64,000 nucleotides of DNA. Source: JABDIP01 sp965212545 (GTDB lineage Bacteria > Pseudomonadota > Alphaproteobacteria > DSM-16000 > Inquilinaceae). The translations under genes were made by a program, and so were the position numbers. Below are positions 1 to 7,820 of the stretch, piece by piece (positions within the stretch are counted from its first letter, which is position 1; each line of letters begins with the position of its first letter). The notes under the pieces were generated by a model, which saw only the letters and a list, made by a program, of their open reading frames with translations, had not been told where the DNA came from and did no database searches. Location: positions 3,063 to 67,062 of the forward strand of contig CBDBVB010000022.1 in assembly GCA_965212545.1 (NCBI GenBank). The letters run 5' to 3'.

Positions 1-35
1 GCCACGCGGTGTCCTGTTGGGAAGCGGTGCCGTGA
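1..35 (+). CDS. 3' tail of an upstream gene, probably the DppD/OppD-like ATPase
   Basis: Only the last ten codons and a stop (TGA at 33-35) lie in the window, ending HAVSCWEAVP. A C-terminus of this style (His-x-x-x-Cys) is common in the DppD/OppD ATPases that precede DppF in peptide ABC operons. The stop overlaps the GTG start of the next gene (GTGA), the usual translational coupling in such operons. The identification rests on context and a very short peptide. Confidence 0.4.
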   Translation, partial: HAVSCWEAVP

Positions 36-1016
36 CCGCTTCGACCGAATCCGCGCCGGTCCTGGAGGTGGAGAACCTGACCAAGCACTTTCCGATCCGC
101 CGCGGGGTGCTGTCGCGGGTGGTCGGTCAGGTGCGGGCGCTCGACGGCGTCTCCTTCGCCATCGGCCGTGGAGAAACTCTGGGCCTGGTGGGCGGAAAGC
201 GGCTGCGGAAAATCGACTGCCGGCAAGACCATCCTGAAGCTGCTGCAGCCCACTTCGGGCCGCATCCTGCTGGATGGCGAGGACATCACCGCGCTCGACC
301 GACGCACCATGCGTCCCTATCGCCGCCGCATGCAGATCGTCTTCCAGGACCCCTACGCATCGCTGAACCCGCGCGCCCGGGTCGGCGATATCATCGCCGC
401 CCCGCTGGCGGTGCACGGCGTGTCCGATCGGGCGGAACGGGAGCGCCAGGTCGACGAGCTGGTCGAGCAGGTCGGGCTCAGCCCGGCCCAGACGGTCAGC
501 TTTCCGCACGAACTCTCCGGTGGCCAGCGCCAGCGGGTCGGCATCGCCCGGGCGCTGGCCCTGAACCCGTCATTGATCGTCTGCGACGAGCCGGTCTCCG
601 CGCTGGACGTCTCGGTGCAGGCGCAGGTGGTCAACCTGATGGTCGAACTGCAGCGCCGGCTTGAGCTGTCCTATCTGTTCATCTCGCACGATCTCGGGGT
701 CATCGCCCATATCAGCCACCGGGTGGCGGTGATGTATCTGGGGCAGATCGTCGAGATGGCCGACAAGCGCACCCTGTTCGCCAACCCCCGCCATCCCTAT
801 ACCGAGGCGCTGCTGGCCGCTGCGCCAAAGCCGGACCCGCGCGGGCGGCGACGGCGCAACGCGATCATCAAGGGCGAGGTGCCGAGCGCCGCCGCACCGC
901 CGCCGGGCTGCCGCTTCCATCCACGCTGCCCCCTGGCCGAGGCGCGCTGCCGCACTGAGCCGCCGCCATTGCGCCGCACTGAGGATGGCCGCCTGCTCGC
1001 CTGTCACCTGCGGTAG
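32..1016 (+). CDS. Peptide ABC transporter ATPase (DppF/OppF-like), frameshifted in Walker A
   Basis: This is the cytoplasmic ATPase that powers uptake of di- or oligopeptides or related solutes. Visible motifs are a Walker A site, the Q-loop region (VFQDPYASLNP), the signature LSGGQRQR, Walker B (LIVCDEPVSALD) and the H-loop (ISHDLG). The C-terminal oligopeptide-transporter domain GCRFHPRCP is also present. The reading frame breaks inside Walker A: one extra base at about 191-195 turns GESGCGKST into GGKRLRK. Both halves read cleanly on either side, so a sequencing error is likely, though a young pseudogene is possible. GTG at 32 is preferred as start because it overlaps the previous stop and has GGAAG upstream. 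A second, decayed copy of this gene's end lies at 7412-7575. Confidence 0.85.
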
Positions 1017-1091
1017 CCCGCTGCGGAGGTCACTATTGATTGTCGAGTAATTCGGATGCGCCGGCTTGATCCTGAAGCGTAGCGATCGCGA

Positions 1092-2402
1092 TCAGAACAC
1101 GGTCCGCAGTCTGAGGCTGAACACCGAGGCGTGGTCTATGTCGCGCGTGAAGGCCGGATTGATGACCGACTGATAGCTCAACGTCGTATCGAGCTCCGGG
1201 AAGATCGGAAATCTGTAAAAGACCTCGAAATTGTATTCGTCGCGCGCGGCGCTGTCCGTTGCCTGCGCCCAGTTGAAGGCGGTGCCGACCACGTCATTCT
1301 TCAACCCGGTCACGGCGCGCGGCTCGTAGAACAGCAGATGCGCGCCGACCTGCTGCTCGTAGAAGGCGGAATCGTCGAAGCTCTGGCCATAGCGCAGAAT
1401 CCCAACCAGTCGGCCATCTTCGGTCAGTTCCTGCTCGTATTTTCCGAAGTACCCCCAGCCGGATTCCCCGGTCATGGCGTTGATCGGTTGTCCGTTCTTG
1501 GTGCCGTCGGTGTGCCAGACGGTGATATTCGAGTAGCCGGCCTTCTCGGTCTGCGGCGCGATCTTGAAGTTGAATTCTGCGCCGGTGAATAAGTCGCCCT
1601 CATTCACGTCCCCCCAGTTGAAGCGATCTGCGTTGGCGTCTGACACCAATCCGACCAATGCCATGCGGTCGTTCGGGTACCAGGCGCCGACCGCGCCCCA
1701 CCCGGAATCCGGAAAGGCGATGGCGAGCGACGAGACGCCGCCGCTCGGCAGGAAGGTGATCTGGGAATCGAGATGAGCGGATGCAGACAGGATGCCATCG
1801 GGCGTGATCTTGCCGACGCGATAACTCCACCCGGCGTCGGAGGAGCCCTGGCGCCAATAGAGGTTTCGCAGGACGAAAGCCGGCGTGTATTTTGCATACG
1901 TGTCGGCGGTCCCGATCGCGCTGCCCAAGCTCGTGAAGCCCAGATCCTCGGGCCCCGAGCTCCCGTAATCCCATCGGGCCTGCACGTGGGCGATTGCCTG
2001 CCCCAAGGTCGGCTCGCCGCGATTGACCAGGTCCCAGGTGCCGACGAAATCGGTGGCCGTCGCCATGCCGGCGTCATCGGTGCCCGGAAGCGAGTCGGTC
2101 ACCCCTTGAAAGACGTGCGCGATCGAGAAGCCAAGATTGAGGCCGGTCGACTCATAGAGTTCGGTCTTCCCGCGCGTGGTGGCGTCACGCAGCCCGCCCA
2201 GAGGCGACACTGAAAAGACCGCATCGCGCTGCTCTATTCTGGCGTCGATCCCGGGCAACAGGTTCGAGGGCTCCGTGGGACTGCTGAGGCTATCGCCCGA
2301 CCGGGCCTGCTGGGCCACCGCCGGCGGTGCCAGGATCAAGAAAAGGATGATCGGCCATGCCAGCACAGGGTTTGGGATACTGAAGCTGCGGCGGGCGCTC
2401 AT
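1092..2402 (-). CDS. OprB-family carbohydrate-selective porin
   Basis: Outer-membrane beta-barrel porin of about 436 residues. The chosen ATG gives a signal peptide (arginines, then PVLAWPIILFLILAPPAVAQ). The mature part has alternating aromatic strands, blocks such as GWGYFGKYEQ and YNFEVFYRFP, and a C-terminal phenylalanine, the outer-membrane assembly signal. The layout matches the OprB family, which passes sugars and other small solutes. It is the last gene of the minus-strand aconitase X operon, 233 bp after the SDR gene. It would therefore provide the outer-membrane entry route for the substrate of the Tat-tagged enzymes upstream. A longer reading frame extends to 2513, but the extra N-terminus would bury the signal peptide. 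Confidence 0.82.
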   Translation of the reverse strand: MSARRSFSIPNPVLAWPIILFLILAPPAVAQQARSGDSLSSPTEPSNLLPGIDARIEQRDAVFSVSPLGGLRDATTRGKTELYESTGLNLGFSIAHVFQGVTDSLPGTDDAGMATATDFVGTWDLVNRGEPTLGQAIAHVQARWDYGSSGPEDLGFTSLGSAIGTADTYAKYTPAFVLRNLYWRQGSSDAGWSYRVGKITPDGILSASAHLDSQITFLPSGGVSSLAIAFPDSGWGAVGAWYPNDRMALVGLVSDANADRFNWGDVNEGDLFTGAEFNFKIAPQTEKAGYSNITVWHTDGTKNGQPINAMTGESGWGYFGKYEQELTEDGRLVGILRYGQSFDDSAFYEQQVGAHLLFYEPRAVTGLKNDVVGTAFNWAQATDSAARDEYNFEVFYRFPIFPELDTTLSYQSVINPAFTRDIDHASVFSLRLRTVF

Positions 2403-2635
2403 CGTGCTGCCGTGCGCTGCGGATTGGCATGGCCGACCGATCGTTATTGCGGTATCGGGTTCGGGCGGAGCGTCGGCGCGATCGGCCGGGCACAGCGCGA
2501 CTAATAGAGCCAAACGACTTCTCCCGAGACCAGGAAAACTGCAAGCCCACAGGGGCGGGAGTACGACATGGTGAGGCGATCCTTCATGCGGTCGTGCGCA
2601 CTCAGCACAGGTTTCTCAGCCCCCGCGACCTACCG

Positions 2636-3577
2636 TCAGGTGAACTTGAGGTTGTCATACGCGTGATTGTAACCGCCGGCGATCATGATGGTCTGCCCGG
2701 TGGTGTACATGTTCTTCCCATCGAGCAGCGGCATCGCCATGTGCGCCATCTCTTCAGGTTCGCCAAAGCGGCGGACCGGCAGGTTGCTCGCAACGCTATC
2801 CATCGCCTCTTGGCCGCCGAAGGCATTCACCGCGTCCGGGTAGTTGAGGAAGTTGGTACCAAAGGCGTTGACACAGACGCCCTTGGGAGCGGCGGTCATG
2901 GACGCGCACTGGATCGCATGGTTGGCTGCCGCCCGCATGGCCGAGTAGCCGAGGAAGTCGTAGAGCGGCTTTGTGGCCGATGCGCTCGTCAGGATCAGGA
3001 CCTGGCCCTGGCCCGCATCCATCAGAGGCGGCAGCGTCGCCTGCAGCGCATAGATGACGGCGAGGAAGTTCGACTCGAAGGAAGCCTGCAGGTCTTCCCT
3101 CTTCGAGTTGAGGATGTCGGCACCCGCGTGCAGCGCCGTCCGGAAGTAGGCCGAATCGAAGCCGCCGAAAGTCTCGATGGCGGTGTTGACAAGCGTCATC
3201 GCGTGCTCGGGATTGGACTCGTCGTTCGGCCCTTCCTGTTCGACGCCTTCGACGACGACGACCTTGGAGCCATAGCCTTCGAGCTCTGCGACCAGGCCCT
3301 CCTCCGGTTGGGCGATGACCATGTCATAGCCGAGCTTGGCGAAGTTGCGAGCCAGTGGCGGACCGATCTGCAGCAGCGCGTCGTTGATGATGATGACACG
3401 CCGGCCGGAATTCGAGTTGGTCCAGAGGTTCTCCTGGTCCGGTATGACCGTCTGGGCCGACGCCGGAGTGGCGGCCAGGCCGGTTGCCGCGCCGGCCGCG
3501 GCAATCCCTGCGCCCGCCTTTAGGAAGTTCCGGCGGGCAAAACCGCCTGTATCTTGATGTCTGGCATCTTCGCTCAT
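2636..3577 (-). CDS. Tat-exported SDR-fold protein with a halohydrin dehalogenase-like triad
   Basis: A 313-residue short-chain dehydrogenase/reductase fold. It opens with a strong Tat signal, ARRNFLKAGAG at residues 14-24, a hydrophobic stretch and an ASA-Q cleavage site near residue 41. The usual glycine-rich cofactor motif is missing (NDALLQIG at 65-72). The catalytic Tyr-x3-Lys is replaced by Tyr211-x3-Arg215, with Ser198 exactly twelve residues before the Tyr. S-x12-Y-x3-R is the signature of halohydrin dehalogenases, which use the SDR fold without a nucleotide cofactor. Their halide-site motif T-x4-F-x-G is not conserved here. The segment NAFGTNFLNYP resembles the substrate loop of that family. 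ATG at 3577 has GGGGAG nine bases upstream. It follows the BKACE gene by 59 bp. The fold is sure; the chemistry is inference. Confidence 0.8.
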   Translation of the reverse strand: MSEDARHQDTGGFARRNFLKAGAGIAAAGAATGLAATPASAQTVIPDQENLWTNSNSGRRVIIINDALLQIGPPLARNFAKLGYDMVIAQPEEGLVAELEGYGSKVVVVEGVEQEGPNDESNPEHAMTLVNTAIETFGGFDSAYFRTALHAGADILNSKREDLQASFESNFLAVIYALQATLPPLMDAGQGQVLILTSASATKPLYDFLGYSAMRAAANHAIQCASMTAAPKGVCVNAFGTNFLNYPDAVNAFGGQEAMDSVASNLPVRRFGEPEEMAHMAMPLLDGKNMYTTGQTIMIAGGYNHAYDNLKFT

Positions 3578-3636
3578 GATTCTCATCTCCCCGTCGCTGA
3601 GGTGTTCGTCGGAATTCCTGGGATCGGCATCGCCGG

Positions 3637-4698
3637 TCATCGGTTCGGCCGCGTTGCCGGGAATGGTATATCGAGATACTCGATCGCCTCTTCGCCCGTG
3701 GCGATGGGCCGGCCGACCCTGTTGATCAATTCCTTGGCCCGCTCCATTTGTTCCAGATTGCTCGGACCAGCGGCCCAGTCCTCCAGGCCCACGCGGAAGC
3801 TGCCGCCTCGCTCCAGCGCCATCCGAGCAAGCGGCGTTTCCATGACATCGTGGGCCACCACGCCGACCGACCATTTGAGATCCAGCCCTTCGATCATGTG
3901 CAGGTAGAGCTGGAGCGCCTCTGGGATAGGGGGCGGCATGCCTGCGAAGCCGTAGTCGGCGAAATAGATGTTGAGCTTGGAGCCGCGCGGCAGGGTGCCG
4001 GACCGGGCCATGGCGACGACGTTCTTCATCCAGCCCGGCTCGAAGACCGAGATAGATGCACCGCAGCCAAGCTCGTTGCAGGTGTCGATCACGATCTTGT
4101 TGTCGCCCGGCCAGAAGCCGTACCACCAGAAACCCTCCTCGGGGATCAGGCCGTTCTGGTCGTAGACCGCAAGCGGCACGACACCGGTGTCGAGCAGGAT
4201 CATGTTGGCCAGCCCCGCTTCGGCGAGTGGGCGGTAGTGCCCGCTCTGGATCTCAGGCGGCCAGACCGTCCTCATCTCGTGATACTTCGCCGGGTCGAAG
4301 TTGGCGGTCGGGTAGAGGATCGCGTGGGGGTGTTTCCTGCGAACCGGCGTGAAGGCGTCGACATAGGCCTGTACCGCTTCATCGACATTCTGGCTCGGCT
4401 TGTTGGTGTGGGCGTGGACGATGGTCGCGCCCGCATCCAGGCATTTGATCGCCTCCTCCGCGAGTTCTGATGCGGTCTCGGGAACGGCGGGGTTGATTTC
4501 CTTCGTGGTCGAGCCGCTGATGGCGACCTCGAGGATCACCGGCGTCTCTGCCATCTCGAACGAGAAGTTGCTGCGCATGTTCGACGTGGCCGGTCCGGCA
4601 ACCGCCGATCCGGCCGCCAGAACGGCGCCGGCGCCGGCCATGGAGGCGGCAAACTCTCGGCGATTGAGACTGGTCTCTTTCTTGTCACTATCTGTCAC
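3637..4698 (-). CDS. Beta-keto acid cleavage enzyme (BKACE, DUF849) with Tat signal
   Basis: Zinc TIM-barrel enzyme of 353 residues from the BKACE family. Known members condense a beta-keto acid with acetyl-CoA to give acetoacetate and a new CoA ester. Zinc and catalytic residues are in place: Glu57 (LEVAISG), His95-Ala-His97, and RVGLED at 302-307. What is odd is the N-terminus: NRREFAASMAGAGAVLAAG at 12-30 is a twin-arginine signal, and family members are normally cytoplasmic. The start is GTG at 4698 with GGGAG about ten bases upstream. It lies between the aconitase X small subunit (62 bp upstream) and the SDR. If exported, the enzyme would lack acetyl-CoA, so either the signal is not used or the reaction differs. 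Confidence 0.88.
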   Translation of the reverse strand: MTDSDKKETSLNRREFAASMAGAGAVLAAGSAVAGPATSNMRSNFSFEMAETPVILEVAISGSTTKEINPAVPETASELAEEAIKCLDAGATIVHAHTNKPSQNVDEAVQAYVDAFTPVRRKHPHAILYPTANFDPAKYHEMRTVWPPEIQSGHYRPLAEAGLANMILLDTGVVPLAVYDQNGLIPEEGFWWYGFWPGDNKIVIDTCNELGCGASISVFEPGWMKNVVAMARSGTLPRGSKLNIYFADYGFAGMPPPIPEALQLYLHMIEGLDLKWSVGVVAHDVMETPLARMALERGGSFRVGLEDWAAGPSNLEQMERAKELINRVGRPIATGEEAIEYLDIPFPATRPNR

Positions 4699-4760
4699 TT
4701 GCGATCTCCCGTCGCGATGGCCGGCAGGATTGCGCTCTGGCGGCTGGTGTTTATCCGGTG

Positions 4761-5207
4761 CTAGCCGACCTCGACGGTCCCATCCTCCATGATCTTGATC
4801 GGATCGCCGGTCTTCACGGTCTCCATGAATTCGTCACCGAGGAGATCGATGGTGATGACCCGCCGACCGTTCCAGATGTCGTCGATGATGAGCCCGCCGG
4901 CCGCAATGCTGTCGACGTGCTGGGAAAACAGCATCGCCTTGAATCCGACACCGAGATCGTTCATGCCCATGATGCAGCCGGCGCCCATCGTCGATCCGAC
5001 GGTCTGCGGCGTGCACATGATCGCCCCTGAAAGATCCGTCTCGAAGAGTTCTTCATTGTTTGCGTCGGTGCAGGGCGCGCTGTCCGTTCTGCCGGCGAAC
5101 ATGTTCTCCAGGTAGGACGCGGTCGTGTTGAACGGCTGCTTCGAGACAAGCGCCTCTCCCTCGAGGTTGCCGGGCAGCAGAGCACGTCCTTTGAATGTCT
5201 TTGCCAT
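4761..5207 (-). CDS. Aconitase X swivel-domain (small) subunit, DUF126
   Basis: A 148-residue protein matching the swivel domain of aconitase X. It opens with KGRALLPGNLEGEALV, followed by GSTMGAGCIMGMNDLG and the conserved end IIDDIWNGRRVITIDL. In bacteria and archaea this domain is often a separate small subunit pairing with the catalytic subunit, as in cis-3-hydroxyproline dehydratase or mevalonate-5-phosphate dehydratase. Unlike its neighbours it has no signal peptide. If the complex works outside the cytoplasm, it would have to be carried out bound to the Tat-tagged large subunit. The start has GGAGGCC-type spacing upstream (AGGCC about five bases away). It follows the large-subunit gene by 80 bp. 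Confidence 0.87.
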   Translation of the reverse strand: MAKTFKGRALLPGNLEGEALVSKQPFNTTASYLENMFAGRTDSAPCTDANNEELFETDLSGAIMCTPQTVGSTMGAGCIMGMNDLGVGFKAMLFSQHVDSIAAGGLIIDDIWNGRRVITIDLLGDEFMETVKTGDPIKIMEDGTVEVG

Positions 5208-5287
5208 GATGGCCTCCAGTCATCTTCTTATGTCGCAACGGATGCACCCCAAGGCCTCGCTTGAGGCCGGGAGCGCACACCGCGTCT

Positions 5288-6880
5288 TCAGCTCGGCACC
5301 TTGCCCGTTACGATCGCCTGCACGAGGATCTCGTCCGGGAAGTACCGGATGCTCGAGTAGTTGCGGGTCTTGGCGGAGTTCGTGATGCCGCGAACGCGCT
5401 CCGAGAAGCCCTTCATGCCGGCATAGCTGACGCTGCACATGTTGGTCGCGTGCATGCCGGCCCGCTTCATCGCGCTGGCCAACTCGCCTTCCTCTTCGAT
5501 CAGGCGGTCCCGCACCGGGTTGGGGCAGAACATGTAGACCGGGATCGCCGCCTCCTCCTGGCCGACCTCCTCGAGGGCCTGGGTCACCAGCCGACCCCAC
5601 TTCACCAGCTCGTGGTAGGTGTTGTGCGGGCAGCCGATGAAGGCGGCCGTGGGATCGCCGTCCTCCTCGGGCCAGAGGTTCTCGAAGGTGGCGATGATCC
5701 GGTCCTGCTCGGCATCGTCGATGACGTAGGTCTGATAGCCTTCAGCCAGCAGATCGCGGCCCTTGTCCTTGGCGTCCGGGGTCACGCCTTCGACGTGGTA
5801 GAGCCCAACGGCACCGGACGACGCCGTGGCGCTGCCCATGGCCTTGAGCAGGTGCAGATTGTCGGGCGTGACCTCGCCGCCCTCGAAATACTGGTCGAGA
5901 CCGGTGACGTAGGGCACGTCCTCGATGCATTTGCGCCCGATCGCGGTGCCCACTACCCCCCAATCCGGCTCCTTGGAGGTTTTGACCTCCACCAGCCACT
6001 TGGCCATGCGGCCCACATCGGTCATCAGACCGAACAGCGGTGCCTTGCCGACGATGGCCTGGATCAGATCCATGCCGGCGCCGTTGCGGTTGGTCTGGAT
6101 GCCGAGCACCGAATTGCCGAAGTTCACCGCCGAGGATTCCGCCCAGGCGACGTAAGTTCCGGGCTCAGGCGCGTTGCCGACCTCATCGAGATAGCAGGCG
6201 CACGATCTGAAGTTCAGGTCCGGGGCGCCAAGGCGCGCGTGGACGTAGTCCAGATCCCGCTGCAGCTTGTAGCCCTCGTAGATCAGCTCCATGTCCTGGA
6301 GGTTGTTGTTGACGTTGTAGACGTCGTAGGGTCGGGGATTGACCGTATAGGGCGCATAGGATTTGAGCCCGGCTCTCGCGCACTGATCCAACATTTCGAT
6401 CATCGACTTCATGTATTCGGTGCCGATGAACATGTTGCTGTGCGGCGCGCCACCCAGGTCGACCAGCTTCTCCGCGCCGAAGGCGTTGCCGAAAACGACC
6501 AGGATCTGCATCAGCTTGGCCATCTCCTCGCCGTCCCGGCCGTCGAGGATGGCCTGCTCGTCCTCGGTCAGGGACATCTGTTGCTGCGCCGCCGCATCGG
6601 CGCTCGAGTCCGCCTTGGAACTGCCCGTGAAGGTCGCCCTCTGGCCGGTGGGCTTCCCATCCGGCCCGACGCCGTCCATGTCGGAATGCAGAACCCGGCC
6701 CGCATAGCCGGGAAGCGTGCTGTCTGAGGATGCCTGCTGCGCCACCTTATTCTTCGCCGCTTTTCGTGCGACTGCCGCTTTCGCAACCTGCTCGCCTGTC
6801 TCCGCTTCGGCAACTTGCGGTCCGAGGGCCGCAAACCCGGCGGCCGCCGTGACGCCCTTGTTGAACTGTCTTCGATCCAT
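5288..6880 (-). CDS. Aconitase X catalytic (large) subunit, DUF521, with Tat signal
   Basis: A 530-residue iron-sulfur dehydratase subunit. The aconitase X domain starts at about residue 102 (MSLTEDEQAIL). It contains ANSVLG-type NSVLGIQTNRNG at 256-267, Cys227/Cys229, Cys417 in IGCPHN and Cys482 in CSVSYAGMKG, which are candidate cluster ligands. The family dehydrates hydroxy acids such as cis-3-hydroxyproline or mevalonate 5-phosphate. It begins MDRRQFNKG, then a hydrophobic run to an AEA site: a twin-arginine signal. An Ala/Lys/Gln-rich linker of about 75 residues follows, which normal family members lack. ATG at 6880 has AGGAGGG five to six bases upstream. It is the first gene of the operon running to the porin at 1092. 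The true substrate is unknown. Confidence 0.87.
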   Translation of the reverse strand: MDRRQFNKGVTAAAGFAALGPQVAEAETGEQVAKAAVARKAAKNKVAQQASSDSTLPGYAGRVLHSDMDGVGPDGKPTGQRATFTGSSKADSSADAAAQQQMSLTEDEQAILDGRDGEEMAKLMQILVVFGNAFGAEKLVDLGGAPHSNMFIGTEYMKSMIEMLDQCARAGLKSYAPYTVNPRPYDVYNVNNNLQDMELIYEGYKLQRDLDYVHARLGAPDLNFRSCACYLDEVGNAPEPGTYVAWAESSAVNFGNSVLGIQTNRNGAGMDLIQAIVGKAPLFGLMTDVGRMAKWLVEVKTSKEPDWGVVGTAIGRKCIEDVPYVTGLDQYFEGGEVTPDNLHLLKAMGSATASSGAVGLYHVEGVTPDAKDKGRDLLAEGYQTYVIDDAEQDRIIATFENLWPEEDGDPTAAFIGCPHNTYHELVKWGRLVTQALEEVGQEEAAIPVYMFCPNPVRDRLIEEEGELASAMKRAGMHATNMCSVSYAGMKGFSERVRGITNSAKTRNYSSIRYFPDEILVQAIVTGKVPS

Positions 6881-7411
6881 GCCGCCCTCCTGAGGCTCAT
6901 TCCTCGTCCGAATTCGATTGGTCGATGATGTTAACTGTGGATGTGTCGGCCCCGATAACCAATGCGCGCCGCAGATTGGCGCCGACGGCGCGAAGCGGGC
7001 CACAATCGTGAAAGCCGTGACGGTGCGGTAGCTGGCCCACTTCCACATGCAGACTATCCAGCGTCGAAACGACGTGAGCGAATTTGCGCTGCCGAACGAG
7101 CGGAGTGGGTGCCATCTATTGGTTCTTTTTTCTTTTGCAGCGGTAATGACCACAGCAAATCAGCTTATTAAATGCCATTCAGCCAATATTGGACGAACCA
7201 TTGCAGTGAGTCAAAACCGGATCACTTGCAGAAGTGAGACTATAGAGCATCGCCTACATGCCGGCGACGGGCGTAAACTCCGACGGAATGTTCTTGTGTT
7301 CGGTCTAGCGGAGAGAACGGAAAGGAGTCGCTTGATGGCAGATTTCGCCAGTAGACCCAACGCGTCGTGTTGACCCGTCTAATGTGACTCGCGTTGGGCG
7401 ATCAGCGCGCC
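6881..7411. promoter_or_regulatory. Upstream region of the aconitase X operon, with inverted repeats
   Basis: About 530 bp with no convincing gene. It must hold the promoter for the minus-strand operon. Two symmetric elements stand out. One is a perfect palindrome CCAATATTGG at 7183-7192, in the most AT-rich part. The other is a nine-base inverted repeat, CCCAACGCG at 7356-7364 and CGCGTTGGG at 7390-7398, separated by 25 bases. Either could be a repressor site, and the second pair ends just before the pseudogene remnant. No clear -35/-10 pair could be fixed by eye. Confidence 0.4.
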
Positions 7412-7575
7412 CTTCGCCGGCGCCATGCGACCATCAAGTGCGAGGTGCCGAACGCCGCCGCCGGGCTGCCGCTTCCATCCACGCTGCCCCCTGGCCGGGG
7501 CGCGTTGCCGCACCGAGCCGCCACCGTTGCGCCGCACCGAGGATGGCCGCCTGCTCGCCTGTCACCTGCGGTGGC
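7412..7575 (+). pseudogene. Remnant of a DppF/OppF-like gene 3' end (second copy)
   Basis: About 160 bp closely match the end of the ATPase gene at 855-1016. They keep the C-terminal domain sequence GCRFHPRCPLAGARCRTE and the ending DGRLLACHLR. Differences are scattered base changes, a short in-frame-breaking deletion in the Ala/Pro codons before GCRFHP, and the stop TAG changed to TGG. Upstream of about 7412 the match stops. The divergence (roughly one base in ten by eye) suggests a relic of a paralogous transporter gene, not a fresh duplication. With the intact copy it brackets the aconitase X operon. Confidence 0.85.
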
Positions 7576-7820
7576 CTTGGTGCATCAAGCGTGTACTCGA
7601 ACACACAGGCTGGCTGACTGCATCCCAATCGCCTCTGGCGTCCCTTGATCTCCGCGCCATAGGGATGGATTTCGGCATCGGCGTTTCTGTGACCCGCTAC
7701 GAACGAAGGTGAGCAACACCGAATATTGCCGCATGGTTTCCAACCCGCGGTAGGATGATCATCGGCCTGGAGACAGGCTGGCCTGCGAACTGGGTCCTTC
7801 AGAACTCGTGGAGGAGCGAC

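Noticed and set aside
5261..6727. A 488-codon open frame on the plus strand opposite the aconitase X large subunit
   Set aside because: Long antisense frames are common in GC-rich genes. It has no motif, signal or ribosome site, while the minus strand holds a clear conserved enzyme.
6881..7153. Longer start for the aconitase X large subunit at 7153
   Set aside because: It would hide the Tat signal MDRRQFNKG behind about 90 unrelated residues, and the ATG at 6880 has a strong AGGAGGG site.
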